DNA from: JAMXLO01 sp963726125
Lineage (GTDB): Bacteria; Pseudomonadota; Alphaproteobacteria; Acetobacterales; Acetobacteraceae
Direction: 5' to 3'
Assembly (NCBI GenBank): GCA_963726125.1
Contig: CAVSBG010000002.1
Span: forward strand, 744,001 to 808,000
Length of the DNA stretch: 64,000 nucleotides
Positions 44,906 to 53,481 of the stretch are shown piece by piece; the stretch's first letter is position 1, and the number at the start of each line of letters is the position of its first letter. Under the pieces are notes generated by a model. It made no database searches, was not told the DNA's origin, and saw only the letters and a list, made by a program, of their open reading frames with translations. The position numbers were made by a program, and so were the translations under genes.

Positions 44906-46043
44906 TCATCCGTTTCGCGTCAGAGCATCGGCCCAGGTCACCACGCGTTCGGCATTCGCCCGCCATGTGTAATCCCGTCGCGTGATTTCCGCGGACGCGG
45001 CGGCACCGAGGCGCCCGCGTAGAGCCGGGTCCGCCGCGAGCGCCGGATCGCGGTCCACATCGTGTCCGATGCGGCTGGATCGAACAGCAGCGCGGTCTCG
45101 CCATCGACCAGCACCTCGCGGATGTTCGGCTGATCCGGCGCGACGATCGCCTTGCCCGCCGCCATGTACTCGAACAGCTTCAGCGGCGACGCGTATGCCA
45201 CAACGCGCGGCTGCAGCGCGATATCGAACCCCGCCACCAGCTCAGGAATAGCCTCGTGCGCAACCAGCCCGGCCAAGTGCACCCGGTCGGCTACCCCCAA
45301 CGCCTTCGCCTGCTGGCGCAGCGCCGGCACCGCTGGGCCGTCGCCCACCACCACCAGCTCCAGCGGTGTCGCCGGGTCCGCTGCCATCGCCGCGATCACC
45401 GTGTCCAGCCCATGCCATTCGCGAACAAACCCGACGAAGCCCAGGACCACCTTATCCGGCGCCGCCGGGCGCTGCTGGTAGGGCCGCGAAGCGGGCGGGA
45501 TCGATGCCGTTCGGCACCACCTCGATCTGCTGCTCCGGCACGCCGGCGGCTGCGATCATCGCTTTCAGCACGCCTGTGACCGCCAGCACCCGATCCGCTG
45601 ACCGCCACACGAAACGTTCCGTCCAACCCGCCAGTCGCGGCAGGCCCAGTCCGCCATGCCGGCTGCGTTCCTCGGCCAGCGGCGCATTCACTTCCAGGAA
45701 CAGCGGGATGCCCTTGCGCCGCGCCACCAGCGTTCCGGCGAGGTAATAGAGGTTGTAGCGTTCGTAGATCAGATCAGGGCGAAACCGCCGGCACGCCAAG
45801 CGCACCCGCAACCAGGCCGGTGCGTTGTAGGCGAGCTCCGCCAGTTCCGCCAAGGCACGGCGGCAGTCTTGCGCGCAACGCCGCCACGAAGCTGCTTTCG
45901 CCGCCGAATTCGGCCTGTTCGTAGAAGCCGGGGCCGACGACCAGAACCTCGTGGCCCAGTTCGCGCAGGGCGGCGACCAGTGCCTCGACATGGACGCTTT
46001 GTCCGTCGCGCGACTGGATGCGGTGGCTGTACAGGATGCGCAC
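44906..46043 (-). pseudogene. Glycosyltransferase family 4, multiply frameshifted
   Basis: Family sequence runs through three frame changes. The N-terminal part RILYSHRIQSRDGQSVHVEA starts at the GTG at 46043. The middle LAELAYNAPAWLRVRL to VVPNGIDPARFAAL follows a shift near 45860. VLGFVGFVREWHGLDTV to ETALLFDPA follows a shift near 45460. The C-terminus, DPALAADPALRGRLGAAAS to WADALTRNG, follows one near 45050 and ends at the TGA at 44906. Joined, it would be about 379 residues, normal for GT4, with EYMAAGKAIVAPDQPN as the donor-site motif. It is the last gene of the minus-strand cluster, 9 bp after the GNAT gene. It is inactive if the indels are real. Confidence 0.8.
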
Positions 46044-46052
46044 GATGCTGCC

Positions 46053-47075
46053 TCAACCGCTGGCGCGCCGAAGCGAGGCCCGCACGCGTCCCATCGCATG
46101 CCGGCCGAGGAAGGCCAAGCCGCGTGGACGCAGTTTGTTGGCCAGCATCAGGCCAATTCGCTGCCGCCGCTGCGATGCCCAGGCGGACTTGTAGGCATCG
46201 TCGCCGCGGCCGAAATCGATCTCCGGCACATGCTCCTCATCCAGCAACCGTTGCAGCATCAGCGCGGTCAGCACCGTGCCCGGCGAGGCAGGCTTGAACG
46301 CTTCGTCATGCGCCAGTTTCAGCACTGCCGCACGGTGCCGCTCGACGATCCAAAGCTGTGCCGCAGCCGCCGTCCCATCGACATGCAGCACGCCGAGCCG
46401 AAGCATCCCAAGCGGAGCCAGGGCGCGCATCAATGCCGCATTGAAGTCCGGGAAGGGCTCCGGTTCCTTCCAGCTTCGTCGGTAAACAGATTCAAAATGC
46501 GCAATGCCGGCTTCCAGTCGATCGCCACCCGTGATGAGTTCGAACCGGTGGGTGCGCCGGAGCTTGCGGCGGATTGTCTCGCGTAATGTGCCCGGTCGGT
46601 CCGCGAGATATGTGATCCAGCTGTGTCCCGCAACGGCTTCGTGCCAGTTGCCGAAGTGAGCGAACTGGCGAACCGACAGTCCGGCACCGCGCGCTGCCTC
46701 GATGCAGGCCACGAGATGCGGCCAGTCCGCGGGCAATGCGTCTATGCGCGTCAGCGCGTGGGTGCGGCACGCCTGAGCGAATTCCGCGAAGACATCGCCG
46801 ACGGCAGCCGCGATCAGCGGCCGATAGAGGCACGTATACAGGGTCGTCAGGCTACCGAAACCACCCCCATTGTCCACGATCTGCATTGGGAATACCGCAG
46901 AGTTTCGGCAGAACAGGAATTGCGCGACCGCATCGTTCGGCATGCCGCACGCAAGCACGACCCGGTACCATGCAAGGCTCGCAAACAGGTCGTCCTGTGG
47001 TTCGGCGAACAACGCCTGCGCCGCAGCAGGCAGCGCATCGATCGTCGTGACGCTCAGTAAGTCAGCGCAGCGCAT
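46053..47075 (-). CDS. GNAT acetyltransferase, CelD/BcsL-like
   Basis: 340 residues if started at 47075 (MRCADLLSVTTIDALP). A longer frame reaches 47129 but would overlap the preceding gene more. It has two GNAT-like halves. The C-terminal one carries LRLGVLHVDGTAAAAQLWIV and the characteristic EIDFGRGDDAYKSAWA followed by basic residues, as in the CelD/BcsL and FemAB-related group that acylates polysaccharide or cell-envelope precursors. The neighbouring YdcF, epimerase and glycosyltransferase genes support an exopolysaccharide decoration role. Confidence 0.82.
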   Translation of the reverse strand: MRCADLLSVTTIDALPAAAQALFAEPQDDLFASLAWYRVVLACGMPNDAVAQFLFCRNSAVFPMQIVDNGGGFGSLTTLYTCLYRPLIAAAVGDVFAEFAQACRTHALTRIDALPADWPHLVACIEAARGAGLSVRQFAHFGNWHEAVAGHSWITYLADRPGTLRETIRRKLRRTHRFELITGGDRLEAGIAHFESVYRRSWKEPEPFPDFNAALMRALAPLGMLRLGVLHVDGTAAAAQLWIVERHRAAVLKLAHDEAFKPASPGTVLTALMLQRLLDEEHVPEIDFGRGDDAYKSAWASQRRQRIGLMLANKLRPRGLAFLGRHAMGRVRASLRRASG

Positions 47076-47781
47076 AGTAGGCCCAACCGACAAACTCATG
47101 AAACGCATAATAGCTGGTGATCCAGCCACTCGGGACGGGTACGAGATATTGAGCCAGCGATGACTGCATGCGATCGATACGCGTCGGTGCGGCGGTCACT
47201 GTGATCCCGGTACCCGCGAACGCCAGGATTGCCCGCCGCATGTGCCAAGCCTGCGTCACCAGATAGACGGAATGAATGCCGTTTTCGCGAAGTATGACGG
47301 CACTGAGATGCGCATTATCCCAGGTATCCCGCGATCCAGTCTCCGCCCACCGCACAGGTACCTGGAAATCGTGTTCCATGCTGTCCGCCATCACCGCTGC
47401 GAGCGGCGATTCGCCGTCGTGCAACGATCCGCCGGAGATCAGTATCGGCAGGTGCGTGTGGCGATACAGGTCTGCACCGGTGCGTTCGCGTTGCAGCGAC
47501 AACGCGCCGGGTTGCAGCACCAACCCATCGCTCCCGCTTCGACTGATATCACCGCCCAGAACGACGATGGCCTGCGGTGGCGCGTCGGGCGGAGGGGTGA
47601 GGGGCAGGTCCCGCTCCAGCACGACGTACATGCCCGTACCGACCGCGGGCACCGCCAGCACCAACAGTCCCAGCATGCCGAACCACGCCAACCACCGCGC
47701 GATCAGCAGTCCCGCCAAGCCTAGAAAGAGAAAGAGCATGGGCGGTAGCAGAATCGCTTCCGCCACTTCTTTGAACAGCAA
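47062..47781 (-). CDS. YdcF family (DUF218) membrane protein
   Basis: 239 residues if the TTG at 47781 is used. An ATG at 47739 is possible but would cut the first membrane segment (LLFKEVAEAILLPPMLFLFL). Two N-terminal membrane helices precede the DUF218 domain: AIVVLGGDISRSG, PILISGGSLHDGESP, SRDTWDNAHLSAVIL and YLVTQAWHMRRAIL. Relatives such as ElyC/SanA affect envelope or lipid-carrier metabolism. The frame is open far upstream, but there it is antisense-like and overlaps the epimerase. It overlaps the following GNAT gene slightly. Confidence 0.85.
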   Translation of the reverse strand: MLFKEVAEAILLPPMLFLFLGLAGLLIARWLAWFGMLGLLVLAVPAVGTGMYVVLERDLPLTPPPDAPPQAIVVLGGDISRSGSDGLVLQPGALSLQRERTGADLYRHTHLPILISGGSLHDGESPLAAVMADSMEHDFQVPVRWAETGSRDTWDNAHLSAVILRENGIHSVYLVTQAWHMRRAILAFAGTGITVTAAPTRIDRMQSSLAQYLVPVPSGWITSYYAFHEFVGWAYYALR

Positions 47782-47813
47782 GCGCGTTGATCTCCCGGGC
47801 CACCGGGCATGGG

Positions 47814-48745
47814 TTAGCTTGCGGTGCCAAGCCAGTCCAGCACATTGGTTAGTCCCGACCGCAGGTTCATTGGTTCGGATAACGACAGGCTCGCGCGCGA
47901 CAGGGCTGGCGAGCCAGTGGAATGACGGATATCGCCAGCGCGCGCCGGTCTGTGGTGCACGTTGAGGCGTTTTCCTGCGGCCTCGGCTATGGTTCGCGCA
48001 AGTTCCAGCACGGAAATTGCCGTGCCGGTGCACACATTGAATACCGGTGCGTCGGCAGGCTGTAGCCGCATCGCGGCGAGCAGTGCCGTGACGACATCGC
48101 CAACATAGACGAAATCCCGCGTCTGGCCGCCATCCCCGAACATGTCGATCGACGCGCCGCGACGTATGCGTTCGCAGAAGATCGAGATGACACCGGAATA
48201 AGGTGACTGCGGATCCTGCCGCGGACCGTACACATTGAAGAAGCGCAGGCCGACGGTCGGGATGCCATGCACCTCGCTGGCAACGCGTGCATGCAACTCG
48301 CACCCGTACTTGTCGGCACCATACGCCGAAAGCGGACGACGTTCGGTGTCCTCGGTGATCGGGACGGTCGCGGCGTCGCCATAGACTGCGGCCGACGACG
48401 CATAAACCACTGGTATTGGTGCAGGCAGTCGCCGCACGGTGTCGAACAGCGTAATCGTACCGGTGAGGTTGGCGCGATGGGTGCCCAACCAGTCGGTGAC
48501 ACCGCGTTGGACCGACGCGATCGCGGCAAGGTGAAAGCACCCGGCGACGCCATCGGTCGCGCGCTCGACGGTGGCGGCGATCAGCGATGTCGCCTTCGAT
48601 CAACTCCGACCCCGGGTGGCAGATTCTCCCGCTTGCCGGTTGAAAGATCGTCCAGCACACGGACCCTGTCGCCGCTCGCAACCAGTGCCTCGCATAGATG
48701 CGAGCCAATGAAGCCGGCACCGCCAGTGACCAGCCATGTCGTCAT
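47814..48745 (-). pseudogene. NAD-dependent sugar epimerase/dehydratase, frameshifted
   Basis: It starts at the ATG at 48745 (MTTWLVTGGAGFIGSHLCEA, the NAD-binding loop). After ENLPPGV, at about 48605, an extra G moves ELIEGDIAD into the next frame, and about 20 nt later an extra C moves AATVERATDGVAGCF to the frame that runs to 47814. The remainder is a normal extended SDR: YASSAAVYGD, the YGADKYGCE catalytic Tyr/Lys, and GLRFFNVYGPRQDP. Joined it would be about 310 residues, a UDP-glucose 4-epimerase-like enzyme. It overlaps pncA by 4 bp. The two indels only about 20 bp apart are unusual. Confidence 0.85.
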
Positions 48746-49398
48746 GCCGCGAGTACTGCGCTGTTGATGGTGCGCACGCCCAGATGCGCCAGTCGCTCGC
48801 GTGCATCGTCCATCGTGGTGCGGCCGTTGGAGAGTGGCACGCCGATGCCGCGGCACGCGTCCTCGATGACCACGACCTCGTATCCAAGGCGTGCCGCGTC
48901 CTCGGCTGACCAGGCGACGCAGAAATCCGTGGCCAAACCCGCGAGGAAGACGCGGCGGATGTTCCGTTCCCGCAGCCAGCCGTCCAGACCGGTCGCCGTG
49001 CGCCGATCGTTCTCAAAGAACGTCGAGTAGCTGTCGATGTCGCGATGAAACCCCTTGCGAATGATCACCTCCACCTTCGTGACGTCCAGCTCGCGATGCA
49101 GTGCCGCATTCGCGCTGTTCTGCAGCGCATGATCCGGCCAAAGCACCTGCTCGCCGTATGGCATGCTGATGGTGTCGTACGGCTTGCGGCCCGGATGCGC
49201 GCTGGCGAATGAGCTGTGCCCGGGCGGGTGCCAGTCCTGGGTGGCGAACGCGTGGTCGAACACGCGCATCAGGCGGTTGATCATCGGCACTACGGCATCA
49301 CCGTCCGCCACCGGCAGCTCGCCCCTCGGCATGAATGTTGGCTGCACGTCTACCAGCCCGAGAATATCGGTCGCCCGGTCGATCCCGATCGCTGCCAT
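48742..49398 (-). CDS. pncA: Nicotinamidase (isochorismatase fold)
   Basis: 218 residues. The catalytic Asp is in LVDVQPTFMPRGELPVADGD. Metal-binding and substrate residues lie in TQDWHPPGHSSFAS and WPDHALQN. The lysine is in IIRKGFHRDIDSYSTF, and the nucleophile Cys is in LAGLATDFCVAWSA. It deamidates nicotinamide to nicotinate for NAD salvage in the cytoplasm. It is the first gene of a minus-strand cluster that continues into polysaccharide-type genes, and its stop overlaps the epimerase start. The link between NAD salvage and that cluster is probably only transcriptional. Confidence 0.92.
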   Translation of the reverse strand: MAAIGIDRATDILGLVDVQPTFMPRGELPVADGDAVVPMINRLMRVFDHAFATQDWHPPGHSSFASAHPGRKPYDTISMPYGEQVLWPDHALQNSANAALHRELDVTKVEVIIRKGFHRDIDSYSTFFENDRRTATGLDGWLRERNIRRVFLAGLATDFCVAWSAEDAARLGYEVVVIEDACRGIGVPLSNGRTTMDDARERLAHLGVRTINSAVLAA

Positions 49399-49477
49399 CA
49401 GCCATCTTCCCTGGTCTGCTCTGAACCACGTTAGTATGGACCACGGGCGCGTTGATAGGCGCCAAGGGAGGGAACCA

Positions 49478-50155
49478 ATGAGCCTGCACTATCTGAAGCA
49501 GCAACGCCCGATCAACGACGCGGTGCGCCGGAGTGTGATGGAAGACCTGCCGGAGCTCGCCGACATCAGCGACACCGAGCTGCGGCGCAAGGCGATCGAG
49601 GCGTGGGCCTTCGCGCTGTCGCATTCCAGCTTCGGGCGCATCAGCGACATTCCTCCCGGCGGCAACCCGGGGATGAATTTGCTGAAGCGGGGGTCGCAGG
49701 CCGATCATCTGCGTGGCGTGGCGAGGCTAGCGCTACAGATCGCCGACACATTCATCGCGCAACGGCCCGAGGTGTGCATCGACCGCGACGTGGTGCTGTG
49801 CGGCGCGCTCTGCCACGACGTGGGAAAGTGCTACGAGTTCGACCCGGAGAATCTTGCGCGCTGGGAACAGGATCCCGCCGCGGCCGGTCAGCCGACCCTA
49901 CGGCACACCGTCTTCGGCACCTATGTGTGCCTCGCGGTCGGCCTCCCAGAGGAGATCGCCCACATCGCTTGCGCGCATTCCTTGGAGGGCCAGCACATCG
50001 GCGTTTCATCCGAATGCATGATCGTGCGCCACGCCGATCACACGTACTGGTCTGTGGCGGGCACGCTTGGGTTGCTGACGCCAGAATCGCTGCGCCCGAA
50101 CCCGATCCTGCGCGTGCGAAGGTTGGCAAATGAGCTGAAGCAGGCCGCGGAATAA
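49478..50155 (+). CDS. HD domain-containing phosphohydrolase
   Basis: 225 residues from the ATG at 49478, with a strong AGGGAGGGA ribosome site. The frame is open from 49163, but there it is antisense to pncA. The metal-binding HD motif is in LCGALCHDVGKCYEF, with upstream His in ADHLRGVARLAL and downstream HIACAHSLEGQ and VRHADHTYW. HD proteins hydrolyse nucleotides or other phosphate esters. The specific substrate is unknown. It is divergent from pncA. Confidence 0.85.
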   Translation: MSLHYLKQQRPINDAVRRSVMEDLPELADISDTELRRKAIEAWAFALSHSSFGRISDIPPGGNPGMNLLKRGSQADHLRGVARLALQIADTFIAQRPEVCIDRDVVLCGALCHDVGKCYEFDPENLARWEQDPAAAGQPTLRHTVFGTYVCLAVGLPEEIAHIACAHSLEGQHIGVSSECMIVRHADHTYWSVAGTLGLLTPESLRPNPILRVRRLANELKQAAE

Positions 50156-50198
50156 CCCCCTCTCCCGACCCTTTCGCGGGGGAGGGATGGGGAGGGGG
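50156..50198. terminator. Bidirectional G/C-rich hairpin between convergent genes
   Basis: CCCCCTCTCC (50156-50165) pairs with GGGGAGGGGG (50189-50198) with one T-G wobble. The loop contains another G-run, CGCGGGGGAGGG. It sits between the HD gene and the DHOD-like gene stops and resembles the elements at 27374 and 53393. Confidence 0.5.
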
Positions 50199-50212
50199 TT
50201 TGGCGAGCGACC

Positions 50213-51259
50213 TCAACCGCCCAACGTTTCCTTCGGCACGAATGCCTTCCAACGCTCCGGCATCTCCGTTTGCTCGCCATAGCCCTGCAACGCGTCCGCC
50301 GCCCGCCCCACCAGATCGCCAAACGCCACACCACGTTCCGCGAGCAGTGCATCGAGTTCCGTGATCACGCGCGTCAGCCCGCCGAAGCCCTCGTGCATCA
50401 CCACCGACAGCAGCTCGCATGCCGAAGCGCCCGCGAGCGCCATGCGTGCAACATCGGCGCCTGACCGCACACCGTTGGTGCCGAGCAACGGAAACCCCGG
50501 TTCCACCGCCCGTCGGCTGAGCGCCAGAAAGCGGCAAACGATCGGCAACGCCCATGCACCGCCATATGCCCCTGACGTTCCCAGCACCGGCGCAAACGTG
50601 TCGATATCGGGCACCATCGCCATGAAGCGACCCATCATGCACACGGCGTCCGCGCCTGCCCGAGACGCCGCCATAGCCAGCGCCGGCAGATTAGCCGAAA
50701 GCCCGGTCAGCTTCACCCAAAGCTGCATGCCCTCGGTCGCGGTACGCACGCGCGCGACCAATTCGCCCAGCCGTACCGGATCGGTCTCCTGCGCGATGGC
50801 TCCGGGCGTCGCTTCCGATGCGTGCGGCGCGCCAACATTCAGCTCGAACACGCGCAGTCCCACATTGCGTGCCGTCGACGCGATCGCCTCAGCGCCATCC
50901 GCCCCGGCCAACACAATGCTGGCGGCGACGAACCGCCCGTCGCGCGCGGCGTCCCGATCGATCCGCGCCAGCGTCGCGAACCACTCGGCTGGATCGTACT
51001 GTGCGAGACCCGATCGGCAGAAAATCGATACCCCGCGCTCCGCCGGCGCCCCGCTCGTGTCCAACTGTGCATAGTCGGCGCGATCGAGTTGCCGCGCCGC
51101 CGCCGGCTGTTCATTCACCGACTTCGCGATCACGCCGGCCGCGCCCGCGCGCAACGCCGCGCGGATCCCTGCTTCGGTCATCACCGGCTCACCCGAGCCG
51201 CAGATCACCGGGTTCGGCAATGTCAGCGTGCCGATCGTCGTCGCCAAACGTGATGTCAT
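50213..51259 (-). CDS. Dihydroorotate dehydrogenase-like FMN enzyme
   Basis: 348 residues from the ATG at 51259 (MTSRLATTIGTLTLPNPVIC). The longer frame to 51385 lies inside the divergent decarboxylase gene. It is a TIM barrel of the DHOD class 1 type: NPVICGSGEPVM, GVIAKSVNEQP, VFELNVGAPHASEA (the family's N-G-x-P-H region), LWVKLTGL and LLGTNGVRSGADVARMALAGAS (phosphate-binding). The exact role (PyrD, or PreA-type pyrimidine reduction) cannot be fixed. No iron-sulfur domain is present. It is divergent from a PLP decarboxylase with 45 bp between the starts. Confidence 0.85.
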   Translation of the reverse strand: MTSRLATTIGTLTLPNPVICGSGEPVMTEAGIRAALRAGAAGVIAKSVNEQPAAARQLDRADYAQLDTSGAPAERGVSIFCRSGLAQYDPAEWFATLARIDRDAARDGRFVAASIVLAGADGAEAIASTARNVGLRVFELNVGAPHASEATPGAIAQETDPVRLGELVARVRTATEGMQLWVKLTGLSANLPALAMAASRAGADAVCMMGRFMAMVPDIDTFAPVLGTSGAYGGAWALPIVCRFLALSRRAVEPGFPLLGTNGVRSGADVARMALAGASACELLSVVMHEGFGGLTRVITELDALLAERGVAFGDLVGRAADALQGYGEQTEMPERWKAFVPKETLGG

Positions 51260-51304
51260 GCAACGAGTGTTGCGCGCCCCATGCCACCTGCCTAGCCTCC
51301 CGCG

Positions 51305-52723
51305 ATGGAAACGCCAGCAAACAATCGCAGGCTGTTCGAACGGACAGCCCGTTTTGCCGCCGACTACCGCGATGGCGTGGGACATGCCGCCGCATCACTC
51401 CCCTATGGGGACATGCGCCCCGCATTCGACATGCCCACACCGCAATCCGGCGCGCCCGCCTCCGATGTCATCGACGAGCTTGTAAAGCGCACCACGCCCG
51501 GCCTGCGCGCAATGACCGGTCCGCGGTTCTTCGGCTGGGTGATCGGCGCCTCGCATCCCGTTGGCGTCGCGGCTGACTGGCTGACCGCTGCGTGGGGACA
51601 GAACGCCGGCAACCACGAAGCCTCGCCCGCCGCCGCGGCGGCTGAGACCGTTGCCGCGAAGTGGCTGCTCGACCTGCTGGATCTTCCGCGCGAGGCGTCC
51701 GTCGGGTTTGTTACCGGCGCAACCGTCGCCAACTTCGTCTGCCTCGCCGCCGCGCGCGGTGCGGTGCTGCGCCGCGTCGGCTGGAACGTCGAGGCCAACG
51801 GATTGTTCGGCGCCCCACCGATCCACGTGCTGATCGGCGATGACGCCCACACGAGCGTTTTTTCCGCACTGCAATTCCTCGGGCTTGGACATGATCGCGT
51901 CGTGCGCATCGAGACCGACGCACAAGGTCGCATGCTGGCCGCGTCGTTCGCGCGCGCGATCGCAACCTGCGAAGGTCCAACCATCGCGATCGCGCAGGCT
52001 GGCCAGCTCAACACGGGCGATTTCGATCCGATCGGCGACATCATGACGGAAGCGCGGCGTCGCAACGCGTGGGTGCATGTTGATGGCGCGTTCGGACTGT
52101 GGGCGCGCGCCTGCCCAGCGACAGCGCATCTCACCACAGGCTTCGAGGCTGCCAACTCGTGGGCGACCGATGGCCATAAGTGGCTACAGACGCCATACGA
52201 TTGCGGCTACGCCATCGTGCGAGATGCCGAAGCGCATCGCAGCGCGATGACCATTGCCGCGAGCTATCTGCCACCGGTCGCCGAAGGTGATCGCGATCCG
52301 TCGCACTATGTGCCGGAGTTGTCGCGTCGCGCGCGCGGTTTCGCAACCTGGGCGATGTTCCGCCATCTCGGGCGCGATGGTATCGCCGCGATGGTCGCCG
52401 AGCACTGTCGCCTCGCGAGGCACCTGGCCGCACGCCTCGTGCGCGAACCCGGCGTGCATGTGCTGAACGACGTCGTGCTCAACCAGATGATTGTCCGCTT
52501 CGGCACGCCCGACTGCGACGGGACGGCGGATCGCAAGACACTCGAAACGATCCGTCGCGTCCAGGCGGACGGCACCTGCTTCGCCGGTGGTGCGCGGTGG
52601 CGCGATCGCTGGGTGCTGCGTCTTTCGGTGATCTCGGCACCGACGACAGAAGGCGACATCGATCGCACCTGCGATGCGATCTGCGCGGCGTGGCGCACAG
52701 TGAGCGGATGCAACGTGGGATAG
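51305..52723 (+). CDS. PLP-dependent decarboxylase (group II)
   Basis: 472 residues. The PLP lysine is in WATDGHKWLQTPYDCGYA. The cofactor-binding Asp is in WVHVDGAFGLWARACP. The ring-stacking His region is DDAHTSVFSALQFLG. SHPVGVAADWLTAAWGQN and the A-A-E-T segment are typical of aromatic-L-amino-acid/glutamate decarboxylase-type enzymes. The substrate is uncertain. Many proteobacterial relatives are annotated only as aspartate aminotransferase family or decarboxylases. It acts in the cytoplasm. The start is the first ATG after the divergent 45-bp gap. Confidence 0.9.
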   Translation: METPANNRRLFERTARFAADYRDGVGHAAASLPYGDMRPAFDMPTPQSGAPASDVIDELVKRTTPGLRAMTGPRFFGWVIGASHPVGVAADWLTAAWGQNAGNHEASPAAAAAETVAAKWLLDLLDLPREASVGFVTGATVANFVCLAAARGAVLRRVGWNVEANGLFGAPPIHVLIGDDAHTSVFSALQFLGLGHDRVVRIETDAQGRMLAASFARAIATCEGPTIAIAQAGQLNTGDFDPIGDIMTEARRRNAWVHVDGAFGLWARACPATAHLTTGFEAANSWATDGHKWLQTPYDCGYAIVRDAEAHRSAMTIAASYLPPVAEGDRDPSHYVPELSRRARGFATWAMFRHLGRDGIAAMVAEHCRLARHLAARLVREPGVHVLNDVVLNQMIVRFGTPDCDGTADRKTLETIRRVQADGTCFAGGARWRDRWVLRLSVISAPTTEGDIDRTCDAICAAWRTVSGCNVG

Positions 52724-52852
52724 CGGTCAGCGCGTGAACCGCGGGAAATCACGTTCTCGCCGACAATCTCGATGGACCGCCTGTGCCGCAAGCCTCTCGT
52801 CAAGCCGCTACGGTCGCGTCATGCTGTGTGTCACACGGAAGGACAGCAGAGC

Positions 52853-53290
52853 ATGCCCCAACTCACCCTGGAACAGGCTCAGGCCACTATCGCCACTGCG
52901 CTCAAATACGGCACGGACCAGAAGCTGCAACCGCTTGCGGTTGTCGTGCTGGATGCACGAGGCGTGCTGAAGGCATTCGCTGCGCAGGACGGCACCAGCC
53001 TCCGCCGGGCGGAGATCGCGCAGGGCAAGGCGCATGGCGCACTGGCGTTCGGTATCGGTTCGCGCGCGTTGGCCAAGCGGGCGGCGACGTCGCCGCAATT
53101 CATTGCTGCCGTGACCCACGCTGTCGGGGGATCGTTGATCCCCGTGCCAGGCGGTGTGCTGATCCGCGATGCCGACAAGCAGATCATCGGCGCCGTTGGC
53201 ATCTCCGGCGACAATTCCGACAATGATGAAGCCGCCGCCATTGCCGGCATCACTGCGGCTGGTCTCGTGGCTGATCCAGGTGAGGGCTGA
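52853..53290 (+). CDS. GlcG/HbpS family heme-binding-like protein
   Basis: 145 residues from the ATG at 52853 (MPQLTLEQAQATIATALKYG). The frame is open from 52772. Typical features are LAVVVLDARGVLKAF, the ALAFGIGSRALAKRA helix, GGVLIRDADKQIIGAVGISG and DNDEAAAIAGI. The family includes HbpS, a heme-degrading extracellular sensor protein, and GlcG of glycolate operons. Most members have no known function, and no glycolate genes are nearby. A C/G-rich hairpin lies about 100 bp downstream. Confidence 0.88.
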   Translation: MPQLTLEQAQATIATALKYGTDQKLQPLAVVVLDARGVLKAFAAQDGTSLRRAEIAQGKAHGALAFGIGSRALAKRAATSPQFIAAVTHAVGGSLIPVPGGVLIRDADKQIIGAVGISGDNSDNDEAAAIAGITAAGLVADPGEG

Positions 53291-53392
53291 GGAAGCCGCG
53301 TCGAAGGAGACTTGAATTCCGATTGTCGTGATACCCCTTCCCATCCGTGACTTCATAAGCGCGGGGTAAGGTGGGGCGTTTCATTCGTCGCA

Positions 53393-53432
53393 CTCCCTCC
53401 CCAACCCTCCCCCGCAAACGCGGGAGAGGGAG
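53393..53432. terminator. Bidirectional hairpin between convergent genes
   Basis: An outer stem CTCCCTC (53393-53399) pairs with GAGGGAG (53426-53432). An inner stem CCCGC (53411-53415) pairs with GCGGG (53420-53424). It lies between the GlcG gene and the TPP-enzyme stop, and has the same composition and context as the two other hairpins in the window. Confidence 0.5.
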
Positions 53433-53481
53433 TCTGTGGACCCGACGCATCGCTGCTTCGGTTGGACATTCGAATCGAGAT

